Below the pieces are notes generated by a model. The model had not been told where the DNA came from and did not search any database. It worked only from the letters and a program-made list of their open reading frames with translations. Below are positions 23,476-32,899 of a DNA stretch of 64,000 nucleotides, one piece after another. The translations under genes were made by a program, and so were the position numbers. The stretch spans positions 930,001 through 994,000 of the forward strand of contig NZ_JAAIYO010000001.1 of NCBI RefSeq assembly GCF_014930455.1, written 5' to 3'. The stretch is from Corallococcus soli (GTDB taxonomy: Bacteria; Myxococcota; Myxococcia; Myxococcales; Myxococcaceae). Every line of letters starts with the position of its first letter. Position 1 is the first letter of the stretch.

Positions 23476-25110
23476 ATGCCCGAGTCCCCGTCCCGCGCTT
23501 CCGTCGACTACGAGACCGCCCGCCGTGACTTCCGGTGGGAGCGGCCCGAGCACTTCAACTTCGCCACGGACGTCATCGACCGGCACGCGGCCGAGCGGCC
23601 CCAGGCCCCCGCGCTCCAGTGGTCGGACGAGTCCGGGCGCTCGCGGACCTTCACCTTCCAGGAGCTGAAGGAGCGCTCGCTGCACGCGGCGCGCTTCCTC
23701 TCCGGGCTGGGACTGGCGCGCGGGGACCGGGCCTTCATCCTGATGCCGCGCGTGCCGGAGTGGTGGTTCCTGGTGCTGGGGTGCATCCGCGCGGGCATCG
23801 TCTTCATGCCGGGCACGCCCATGCTCACCGCCAAGGACATCCGCTACCGGCTGGAGGCCGCCAGCGCGAAGGCCGTCCTCACCGACGCCAGCTGCCTGGA
23901 CCGCTTCGAGGGCGTGCGGGACGCCGCGGGCGTGACGACGTGGGTGTCCACCGGGGACGCTCCTTCGCCGTGGACGCGCTACGCGTCGGAGGCGCTGCCG
24001 GAGTCGCAGGCCGTGGCCTTCCCGCCGACGCGCGCGGAGGAGCCGCTGCTCATCTACTTCACGTCCGGCACCACCGGCATGCCGAAGATGGTGCAGCACA
24101 CGCAGGCCAGCTACGGCCAGGGCCACCGCATCACCGGGCGCTACTGGTTGGACCTGAAGTCGGAGGACCGGCACCTGACGCTCAGCGACACCGGCTGGGC
24201 GAAGTGCGCGTGGGGCAAGCTCTTCGGCCCGTGGAGCGAGGGCGCGTGCAACGTCGTCCATGACTTCCGCGGGAGGTTTGATCCCGTGGCCTTCCTCAAG
24301 GTGCTGGAGCGCGAGCGCGTCACCACCTTCTGCGCGCCGCCCACCGCGTGGCGCGCGCTGGTGTTGCAGGACCTGAAGGCGGTGGACCTGTCCTCGCTGC
24401 GCCACACGGTGAGCGCGGGCGAGCCGCTCAACCCGGAGGTCATCGAGACGTGGAAGGAGGCCACCGGGCTGTTCATCCGCGAGGGCTACGGCCAGACGGA
24501 GACGGTGGTCATCGTGGGCATGTTCCCGTCGCTTCCGCCGCGCATGGGCTCCATGGGCAAGCCGTCCCCCGGCTTCACCGTGGGCGTCATCAACGAGCAG
24601 GGGGAGGAAGTGGCGGACGGGCAGGAGGGCGACATCGCGGTGCGCGTGAAGCCGGAGCGGCCGGTGGGCCTGTTCCAGGGCTACCTGAACGACGACGCGG
24701 CCAACGCGGCCAGCAGCCGGGGCGACTGGTACGTCACGGGCGACCGCGCGGTGCGCGACGCGGAGGGCTACCTGTGGTTCGTGGGGCGCTCGGATGACGT
24801 CATCAAGACGTCCGGCTACCGCGTGGGTCCCTTCGAGGTGGAGTCCGCGCTGCTGGAGCACCCCGCGGTGGCGGAGTCCGCCGTCATCGGCGTGCCGGAC
24901 GACAAGATTGGCCAGCGCATCAAGGCGTACGTGCTGCTGACGCCGGGCCACACGGCGTCGCCCGCGCTCGCGCAGGAGCTGCAGGACTTCGTGAAGAAGA
25001 CCACGGCGCCCTACAAGTACCCGCGTGAGATTGAGTTCGTGTCGGAGCTGCCCAAGACGGTGAGCGGGAAGATCCGCCGCGCGGAGCTGCGCGCCACCCA
25101 GAAGCCGTAG
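23476..25110 (+). CDS. Medium-chain acyl-CoA synthetase-like AMP-forming ligase
   Basis: 544 residues of the ANL superfamily: fatty or organic acid + ATP + CoA give acyl-CoA + AMP + PPi. Motifs: the P-loop YFTSGTTGMPKM, EGYGQTET, the hinge region DWYVTGDRAVRD, YRVGPFEVES, and the catalytic Lys in TVSGKIRRAEL. The sequence most resembles the ACSM/AcsA-like branch (LTLSDTGWAKCAWGKLFGPW is characteristic). The ATG at 23476 follows AGGAG by 8 bases; a TTG nine codons upstream in the same frame has no such support. It stands alone, convergent with gnd, with 19 bases between stops. Confidence 0.92.
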   Translation: MPESPSRASVDYETARRDFRWERPEHFNFATDVIDRHAAERPQAPALQWSDESGRSRTFTFQELKERSLHAARFLSGLGLARGDRAFILMPRVPEWWFLVLGCIRAGIVFMPGTPMLTAKDIRYRLEAASAKAVLTDASCLDRFEGVRDAAGVTTWVSTGDAPSPWTRYASEALPESQAVAFPPTRAEEPLLIYFTSGTTGMPKMVQHTQASYGQGHRITGRYWLDLKSEDRHLTLSDTGWAKCAWGKLFGPWSEGACNVVHDFRGRFDPVAFLKVLERERVTTFCAPPTAWRALVLQDLKAVDLSSLRHTVSAGEPLNPEVIETWKEATGLFIREGYGQTETVVIVGMFPSLPPRMGSMGKPSPGFTVGVINEQGEEVADGQEGDIAVRVKPERPVGLFQGYLNDDAANAASSRGDWYVTGDRAVRDAEGYLWFVGRSDDVIKTSGYRVGPFEVESALLEHPAVAESAVIGVPDDKIGQRIKAYVLLTPGHTASPALAQELQDFVKKTTAPYKYPREIEFVSELPKTVSGKIRRAELRATQKP

Positions 25111-25129
25111 GTGGCGCGCGGGGCCGGGA

Positions 25130-26557
25130 CTACTTGAGCCAGTCCGAGTGCACGAACCCGGCGTCGGGCTTGTCCCGCCGCTGGTACGTGTGCGCGCCGA
25201 ACGCGTCGCGCTGGGCCTGGGTGAGGTTCTGCGGCAGCTCCGGGCTGCGGTAGCTGTCCATGTACGCCAGGCTGCTGCTGAACACCGGCACCGGGATGCC
25301 CAGCTTCGTGGCCGTGCCCACGAGCTTGCGCCACGACGGCGCCAGCTTCTCCAGCACCGGGGCGAACGCCTCGGACACCATCAGGTTGGGCAGCGTGGGC
25401 TGCTGCTGGAAGGCCTCGCGCAGCGGCGTGAGCAGCTTCGCGCGGATGATGCAGCCGCCCCGCCAGATGCGCGCCATCTCCGCCAGCGACACGCCCCACT
25501 TGTCCTCGTCGGACGCCACCTGGATGAGCCGCATGCCCTGCGCGTACGTCACCACGCGCGCCGCGTAGAGCGCGTCGTGCGCCCACTGGGCCAGGTGCTG
25601 CTGCTCCTCGGAGGTGAGCGACACGGAGGGCCCGTGCAGCTTCTTGCTCGCGGCGACGCGGTCGTCCTTCTGCGAGGACAGGTTGCGCGCATCCAGCGCG
25701 GCCGCGATGGAGGGCACCGGCACGCCCTTGTCGAGCGCCACCTTCACGGTCCACTTGCCCGTGCCCTTCTGGCCGGCCTTGTCGAGCACCATGTCCACCA
25801 GGGGCTTGCCCGTCTCCGGGTCGCGCTTGCGCAGCACCTTGATGGTGGTCTCCAGGAGGAACGACTCGGCGATGCCCTCGTTCCACTTCGCGAACAGGTC
25901 CGCCAGGGTCGCGGTGTCCAGGCCCAGGCCGCGGTGGAGCACGTCGTACGTCTCCGCGAGCAGCTGCATGTCGGCGTACTCGATGCCGTTGTGCACCATC
26001 TTCACGAAGTGGCCCGCGCCCTCCGGGCCCACGTGGGTGACGCACAGGCCTTCCTCGCTGCGCGCGGCGATGGCCTCCAGCACCGGCTGCACCAGCGCGT
26101 ACGCGTCCCTGGGGCCGCCCGGCATGATGGACGGGCCATTGCGCGCGCCCTCCTCACCGCCGGACACGCCGATGCCCAGGAAGTGGAAGCCCTTCTCCTT
26201 GCACAGGGCTTCGCGGCGCCGCGTGTCCAGGTACCAGGAGTTGCCCGCGTCCATGATGACGTCGCCGGGCGACAGCAGCGGGAACAGCCGCTCCATCATC
26301 TGATCCACCGGCGCGCCGGCGGTGATCATCAGGAGGATGCGGCGCGGGCGCTCCAGTCCGGAGACGAACGCCTCCAGCTCCGGGTAGCCCGCCAGGGCCT
26401 GCTTCGGGTTCTCCTGCTGGACCTTCGTGATGGCCTCCGGGTGGCGGTCCCACACCGCGACGCTGAACCCGTGGTCCGCGATGTTGAGGGCGAGGCTCGC
26501 GCCCATGACGCCCATGCCCACCACGCCGAACTGCGCTGGCTTTGTCTGTGTGCCCAT
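25130..26557 (-). CDS. gnd: 6-phosphogluconate dehydrogenase, decarboxylating
   Basis: 475 residues, the normal length. It oxidises 6-phosphogluconate to ribulose-5-phosphate and CO2, reducing NADP. The Rossmann motif is GVVGMGVMGASLALNIADHG; the substrate/catalytic region reads GVSGGEEGARNGPSIMPGG, and Lys and Asn in HFVKMVHNGIEYADMQ are the catalytic region. The C-terminal helical domain ends AHTYQRRDKPDAGFVHSDW, as in homologues. It is the last gene of the zwf-pgl-gnd set, 18 bases after pgl, giving all three enzymes of the oxidative pentose phosphate branch. Confidence 0.97.
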   Translation of the reverse strand: MGTQTKPAQFGVVGMGVMGASLALNIADHGFSVAVWDRHPEAITKVQQENPKQALAGYPELEAFVSGLERPRRILLMITAGAPVDQMMERLFPLLSPGDVIMDAGNSWYLDTRRREALCKEKGFHFLGIGVSGGEEGARNGPSIMPGGPRDAYALVQPVLEAIAARSEEGLCVTHVGPEGAGHFVKMVHNGIEYADMQLLAETYDVLHRGLGLDTATLADLFAKWNEGIAESFLLETTIKVLRKRDPETGKPLVDMVLDKAGQKGTGKWTVKVALDKGVPVPSIAAALDARNLSSQKDDRVAASKKLHGPSVSLTSEEQQHLAQWAHDALYAARVVTYAQGMRLIQVASDEDKWGVSLAEMARIWRGGCIIRAKLLTPLREAFQQQPTLPNLMVSEAFAPVLEKLAPSWRKLVGTATKLGIPVPVFSSSLAYMDSYRSPELPQNLTQAQRDAFGAHTYQRRDKPDAGFVHSDWLK

Positions 26558-26575
26558 GTTCTCTCCGAGCCCCGC

Positions 26576-27234
26576 CTACCCTCCGGCGGCGGGATCCAGC
26601 ATCCACTGCGTGTTGGTGACGTGCGCCGCGGGCAGCTGCCTGTCGCCCTGGAGCACCCGCCGCATGGCGTCCCGCTTGCCCTCACCCGCGACCAGCCCCA
26701 GCACCGCCCCCGCGCCCAGGAGCACGGGGACGGTCAGCGTCATCCGCCACGGCGGGGGCTTGGGGCCCTTGACCGCCAGCACCCGCGCGGACTTCTCCTC
26801 CAGCGCGGGGTGGCCGGGAAACAGGCTCGCGGTGTGGCCGTCCTCGCCCACGCCGATGAGCACAACGTCCAGCCGGTCCGGCAGCGTCTTCGCGTAGTCG
26901 GCGGCGGCGGCGGCACGGTCCTCGCGCTCGCCCTGCATGCGGAACACCTGCCGGTCCGACAGCTTCAGCGGCGTGAGCAGCGACTCCTTCACCAGCTTGT
27001 AGTTGCTGTCCTTGTCGTCGGGCGGCACGAAGCGCTCGTCCACGAAGTACACGTCCACCCGCTCCCAGGGCAGCGTGTGCTCCGCGAGCGCCCGGTACGC
27101 GGGGCGCGGCGTGCCGCCACCCGACAGGGCCAGGCTCACCCGCTGCTTCGTCGCGAGCGCCTTCTGGAGCTCGCGCGCCAGCCAGTCGGCGGCCTCCAGG
27201 GTCAGCTTCTCGGAAGGGACGATGAGGGGCTTCA

Positions 27235-27238
<4 letters not shown>
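26576..27238 (-). CDS. pgl: 6-phosphogluconolactonase
   Basis: 220 residues. It hydrolyses 6-phosphogluconolactone made by Zwf. Family motifs are LALSGGGTPRPAYRAL, VYFVDERFVPPDDKDSNY and GVGEDGHTASLFPGH. The start is set by the ATGA overlap with the zwf stop (27235-27238); a longer frame adds four residues inside zwf. Translational coupling keeps it in step with the upstream dehydrogenase. Confidence 0.95.
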
Positions 27239-28776
<1,538 letters not shown>

Positions 28777-28826
28777 GCGGTGTCTCCTCCGGTTCGACCG
28801 GGCACCTTAAGGCGCTAATCTGGCGG

Positions 28827-28847
28827 CCCTGCAAGCGCATTGCAGGG
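28827..28847. promoter_or_regulatory. Inverted repeat in the zwf/SDR divergent promoter region
   Basis: A perfect 7-bp dyad with a 7-base centre: CCCTGCA (28827-28833) and TGCAGGG (28841-28847). It lies in the 188 bases between zwf (leftward) and the FabL-like gene (rightward). The centre-to-centre spacing of 14 bases does not fit a simple two-turn repressor site, so an RNA hairpin in the zwf leader is equally possible. Confidence 0.4.
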
Positions 28848-28964
28848 GAATGACGCGGGCCTGACGTCTTGCCTGCCCCAGGGATGGGCCGCTGGGCCGC
28901 GCCGGGGAGCGCGCGGGCAGCCGGGCGGCGTCAGCGGCGCGGGAACATGATATTTCCGGGGGTC

Positions 28965-29762
28965 ATGACGACTCCTCCCGTGGCGCTCATCACCGGGGGT
29001 TCGCGTGGCGTGGGCCGCGCGGTCTCCCTGAGGCTGGCCCGTGCCGGCTACGACATCGTCTCCACCTACCGTCGGGACGCGGACTCCGCGGCGACGCTGG
29101 CGAAAGAGGTGGAGGCGCTGGGCCGCCGCTGTCGCACGGTGATGGCGGACCAGCTGGAGCCCGCGACCCTGCACGGCGTGTTCGACGTCATCCAGGAGGA
29201 GTTCAAGGGCCTGGACGTGTTCGTCGCCAACGCGGCCTCCACCGTCTTCACGCCGCTGATGCAGACGAAGCTGCATCAGATGGACAAGACCTTCAACGTG
29301 ACGGTGAAGAGCTTCCTGCTGGGCGCGCAGCGCTCCGTGCCGCTGATGGAGGGGCGCCGGGGGCGCATCGTCGCGGTGTCCGGCATGGACTCGCGCATGC
29401 CGCTGCCGTTCCATGGCCTGCTGGGCGCGATGAAGGGCGCCATGGAGATCATGGTGAAGTACCTGGCCGCGGAGCTGGCCGGCTCCGGCATCCGCGTCAA
29501 CGCGGTCAACCCGGGCTACATCGACACGGACTCCAGCCGCTTCTACATGGGCGATGCGTGGGCGGGGCTGGAGGAGCGGGTGAAGGAGCAGGTGCCCGTG
29601 GGCCACGTGGCCAGCGTGGATGAGATTGCCCGTCCCATCGAGTGGCTGTGTTCGGAGGGCTCCGCGTACGTGAACGGCCAGACGCTGGTGGTGGATGGCG
29701 GCCTGGAGGTCAACTACGCGATGGGCTTCGCCGCCAACATGACGACGCCGTCCTCGCGCTGA
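28965..29762 (+). CDS. FabL-like SDR oxidoreductase lacking the catalytic tyrosine
   Basis: 265 residues from ATG 28965 (an ATG at 28947 in the same frame is also possible). The Rossmann motif is [20 protein letters not shown] and [12 protein letters not shown], together with the overall pattern, match enoyl-ACP reductase FabL more than FabG. The active-site segment reads [21 protein letters not shown]: the Lys is present, but Leu stands at the YxxxK position and His at the FabL YxxxxxxK position. Either catalysis differs or the protein is not a reductase. It is 15 bases upstream of a PlsC-type acyltransferase, so lipid synthesis is the likely setting. Confidence 0.85.
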   Translation: MTTPPVALITGGSRGVGRAVSLRLARAGYDIVSTYRRDADSAATLAKEVEALGRRCRTVMADQLEPATLHGVFDVIQEEFKGLDVFVANAASTVFTPLMQTKLHQMDKTFNVTVKSFLLGAQRSVPLMEGRRGRIVAVSGMDSRMPLPFHGLLGAMKGAMEIMVKYLAAELAGSGIRVNAVNPGYIDTDSSRFYMGDAWAGLEERVKEQVPVGHVASVDEIARPIEWLCSEGSAYVNGQTLVVDGGLEVNYAMGFAANMTTPSSR

Positions 29763-29777
29763 CGGCCGACGTCCTCC

Positions 29778-30500
29778 ATGCGCTACGCCGTCTCGCTGTG
29801 GTTCTTCGTGCTGTTCCTGGTCACCGCGCCCCTGCTCTTCACGCTGGGCGCGGTGTTGTTCGTGGTGGCGTATCCGCTGGATCCGGACCGGCGGTGGCTG
29901 CACGTGCTGGTGTGCCGGTGGTGCTACGGGCTGTGGCTGCACGCCTCGCCCGGCTGGCGCGTGCGCGTGGAGGGCCGGGAGCTCTTGCCGAAGGGGCCGT
30001 GCGTCTACGTCGTGAACCACCAGTCCTTCGCGGACATCCTGGCGGTGATGGGGTTGTTCACGCCGTACAAGTTCGTGGCCAAGGCGTCGCTGTTCCGCAC
30101 GCCGCTGGTGGGCTGGATGATGACGCTGCTCGGGTACGTGCCCATCGTGCGCGGCAGCTCGCAGTCGATGGAGCAGTTGCTGGGGCCGTGCCGCCGCTGG
30201 CTGCGCCGGGGCATCCCGGTGCTCATCTTCCCGGAGGGCACCTATTCGCCCGGGGAGTTGCTGCCGTTCAAGCGCGGCGCGTTCCAGCTGGCGCTGGAGG
30301 AGCACGTGCCGGTGGTGCCGGTGCTGGTGCGGGGCACGCGGGAGCTGGTGGATGGGGACGGGCCGTGGATGAGCCCGACCGCGTCCGTCACGGTGCGCGT
30401 CCTGCCGGCGCTGGCGCCAGAGAGCTTCGGTCCGGACGCGGTGGCGTTGGCCACGCGCGTGCGGGAGCAGTACGTGGAGGCGCTCGCGGTCGCGGGCTGA
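29778..30500 (+). CDS. 1-acyl-sn-glycerol-3-phosphate acyltransferase (PlsC family)
   Basis: 240 residues. An N-terminal membrane segment (about 5-35) precedes the LPLAT domain. The catalytic HX4D is NHQSFAD (block I), block III is FPEGTYSPGE, and block IV is VVPVLVRGTREL. It transfers an acyl group to lysophosphatidate or a related acceptor. Fifteen bases follow the SDR stop, so the two form an operon. It converges on the unknown membrane protein gene ending at 30507. Confidence 0.93.
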   Translation: MRYAVSLWFFVLFLVTAPLLFTLGAVLFVVAYPLDPDRRWLHVLVCRWCYGLWLHASPGWRVRVEGRELLPKGPCVYVVNHQSFADILAVMGLFTPYKFVAKASLFRTPLVGWMMTLLGYVPIVRGSSQSMEQLLGPCRRWLRRGIPVLIFPEGTYSPGELLPFKRGAFQLALEEHVPVVPVLVRGTRELVDGDGPWMSPTASVTVRVLPALAPESFGPDAVALATRVREQYVEALAVAG

Positions 30501-30506
30501 CGCGCT

Positions 30507-31175
30507 TCAGGCGTGCTCGGAGCCGGGCAGCTCTTCGTCCGCGTGCGGCGAGCCCTCCATCGCGCGGGGCGAGGGCAGGGCGGGGGCGGCTTCGGTGACG
30601 GCGCGGGCCAGCTCGTGGGGCGCGCGGAGCAGCGCGTCCAGCGCCCCGGTGCTCCCGGGGACGCCGCGCTGCTCCACCTGGAGCCAGCCGCCCTTGATGC
30701 TGACCCGGCGGTGGCCGCGCAGGCCCAGCAGGCGCTGACGCACCTCCGGCGCCAGCAGCACGGGGCGCGCCTCCGGGGCCAGGTTCTCCACCTGGAAGGC
30801 CGCGTCCAGCTCCGCGTCCCCCAGCAGCTCCTCGCGCGGCGTGGCGGCGCCGGGCACCTTGTCCTCGGGATGCTCGTACTCCAGGAGCAGGTCCGCGGGC
30901 AGCGCGCCCTCCAGGTCCAACCGCGCCACGGTGACGGTGTGGCGCCGCTTGCCGCCCGCGCCGCGCTTGCCGGTGGCGAGCAGCAGCGGATGCCCGCGGT
31001 AGCGCCCCTGCACCTCCAGCCGCTTCTCCGCGCAGATGAGGCCGTTCGCCTTCGCGAACGCCTCCCACGCGGCGCGCTGCCGGCGCTTGAGCTGGAACAG
31101 GGTGAAGAGGACCAGGGCGCCCAGGACGAGCAGGGACGCGAGGATGCCGAGCGGAGAAGAGACACCGGGAAGCAT
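30507..31175 (-). CDS. Unknown single-pass membrane protein
   Basis: 222 residues, no family recognised. One transmembrane helix (about 8-27, LGILASLLVLGALVLFTLFQ) is followed by KRRQR. The soluble remainder is a likely cytoplasmic domain with alternating strands (KRLEVQGRYRGHPLLL, HTVTVARLDL, RRVSIKGGWLQVEQ) and an acidic tail. The ATG at 31175 puts the helix at the N-terminus; longer frames lack composition support. The pattern of a short helix plus a beta-rich domain resembles uncharacterised proteins common in myxobacteria. Confidence 0.65.
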   Translation of the reverse strand: MLPGVSSPLGILASLLVLGALVLFTLFQLKRRQRAAWEAFAKANGLICAEKRLEVQGRYRGHPLLLATGKRGAGGKRRHTVTVARLDLEGALPADLLLEYEHPEDKVPGAATPREELLGDAELDAAFQVENLAPEARPVLLAPEVRQRLLGLRGHRRVSIKGGWLQVEQRGVPGSTGALDALLRAPHELARAVTEAAPALPSPRAMEGSPHADEELPGSEHA

Positions 31176-31654
31176 GGCGGCGCATTGTGCACCGACGCGC
31201 GACGCGAGGATCCGCAAATCCGAAGCCGAGTGCACCGCCGCGCTCCGGGCAGGCTTGCACTGCCCGGGCGCGAACACGCGGGGAGGAATCCGCGCGCGTG
31301 GAAACGCAGGGAATCCCGCGTGCCTGCATTTCTCTCCTCCGGAGCGGCACGTCGGTGGCCCCACGGAGCGCGCCCGCGGTGCACGCACGGCGCGCGATGG
31401 GGGACCGGCGCTCGCGGTCCGTGTCCCCACGGGTCGTCCAGGCGCTGGCGGGAAGCCGCCGTGGGACATGCGGCCGGAAGGACAGGACGCGAGGGGAGGG
31501 GCGCGAAGGCAACCGCGCGGAATGACACCCTTTTTCGACAATGTCAGAGGGGGCAGGTAAGGGAGCGGGGGCTCGCCGCTTGGCGTCGGGACGTCACCGG
31601 GAGAGGCTGCCCGGCTGGCGCCGGGGCCGGGCCACGAGGGAGGGTGAACGCCGG
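31176..31654. other. 479-bp divergent intergenic region
   Basis: No supported gene lies between the unknown membrane protein (leftward) and sbcD (rightward). It contains an 8-bp hairpin, CCGGGCAG (31245-31252) with CTGCCCGG (31260-31267). There is a short AT-richer patch near 31530-31545 that could hold the sbcDC promoter. The rest is GC-rich without clear signal. Confidence 0.5.
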
Positions 31655-32899
31655 ATGCGCCTGCTGCACACGTCGGACTGGCACCTGGGCCACACGCTGT
31701 ATGACGTCTCGCGGGAGGCGGAGCACACCGCGTTCCTGACGTGGCTGCTGGCCACGCTGGAAGCGGAAGAGGTGGACGCGCTGCTGGTGGCCGGGGACAT
31801 CTTCGACACGGCGAACCCCAGCGCGGAGGCGCAGGCGGCCTGGTACCACTTCATCGCGCGCGCGCGCCGCGTCCTGCCGAAGCTGGACGTGGTGGTGGTG
31901 GGCGGCAACCACGACTCCGCCGCGCGGCTGGACGCGCCGGATCCGCTGTTCACCGCGCTGGGCGTGCGCGTGGTGGGAGGGCTGCCGCGTCACCAGGGCG
32001 CGCTGGAGCTGGAGCGGCTGGTGGTGCCGGTGCACGACGCGCGCGGGAAGGTGGGCGCGTGGGTGGCGGCGGTGCCGTACCTGCGGCCTTCGGACCTGCC
32101 GCCGGTCCCGGACGCGACGGTGGACCGGCTGGTGGAGGGCGTGCGCTCCGTGTACGCGGAGGTGCTGGACGGGGCGCGCAGGCGGCGGCGCTCCGGGCAG
32201 GCGCTGGTGACGATGGGCCATTGCTACATGACGGGCTCGGAGCTGTCGGAGCTGAGCGAGCGGAAGATATTGGGCGGCAACCAGCACGCGCTGCCGGTGG
32301 ACTTGTTCCCGGAGGACGTCGCGTACGCGGCGCTGGGGCACCTGCACAGGGCCCAGCGCGTGGGCGGCCGCGAGGGCGTGCGCTACAGCGGCTCACCGCT
32401 GCCGCTGTCCCTGTCGGAGGCGCACTACAAGCACCAGGTGTTGCTGGTGGACATGGAGGACGGGGCGCTCCAGCAGGTGCGTTCGCTGGCGGTGCCGCGC
32501 ACGACGGACATGGTGCGGGTGCCCGCCCGGGACGCGCTGGCGCTCGCGGACGTGCTGGAGCTGCTCGCGGCGCTGCCCGCGTGCGAGCCGGGGATGCCGG
32601 AGTCGATGCGGCCGTACCTGGAGGTCTGCGTGTCGCTGCCCCGGCCGGAGCCGGCGCTGCGCCACAAGGTGGAGCACGCGCTGGAGGGCCGCGCGGCGCG
32701 GCTGGTGAAGCTGACGCCCTTCTACACGGGGACGGGCGGGGCGCTGGCGGACGTGCGGCCGGGGCTGTCGCTGCGGGAGCGCACGCCGGAGGACGTGTTC
32801 CTCGCGCGGTATGCGCGGGACTTCAAGGAGCCGCCCACGCCGGAACTGCTGGAGTCGTTCCACGCGCTGCTCACCCAGGTGCAGGAGGACGCGCCGTGA
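31655..32899 (+). CDS. sbcD: Exonuclease SbcD (Mre11-like nuclease subunit)
   Basis: 414 residues from the ATG at 31655 (GAGGGAGGG just upstream). It carries the five metallophosphoesterase motifs: TSDWHLGHTL, GDIFD, GGNHD, GHCYMTG and GHLHRAQ. With SbcC it forms the Mre11-Rad50-type complex that opens hairpins and trims blocked DNA ends, needed for repair and replication of palindromes. It overlaps sbcC by four bases (GTGA). Confidence 0.96.
   Translation: MRLLHTSDWHLGHTLYDVSREAEHTAFLTWLLATLEAEEVDALLVAGDIFDTANPSAEAQAAWYHFIARARRVLPKLDVVVVGGNHDSAARLDAPDPLFTALGVRVVGGLPRHQGALELERLVVPVHDARGKVGAWVAAVPYLRPSDLPPVPDATVDRLVEGVRSVYAEVLDGARRRRRSGQALVTMGHCYMTGSELSELSERKILGGNQHALPVDLFPEDVAYAALGHLHRAQRVGGREGVRYSGSPLPLSLSEAHYKHQVLLVDMEDGALQQVRSLAVPRTTDMVRVPARDALALADVLELLAALPACEPGMPESMRPYLEVCVSLPRPEPALRHKVEHALEGRAARLVKLTPFYTGTGGALADVRPGLSLRERTPEDVFLARYARDFKEPPTPELLESFHALLTQVQEDAP

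Noticed and set aside
31741-32895. Long in-frame extension upstream of SbcC
   Set aside because: It overlaps sbcD in another frame and reads as Gly/Ala/Arg-rich noise; the GTG at 32896 overlapping the sbcD stop is the normal coupled start.
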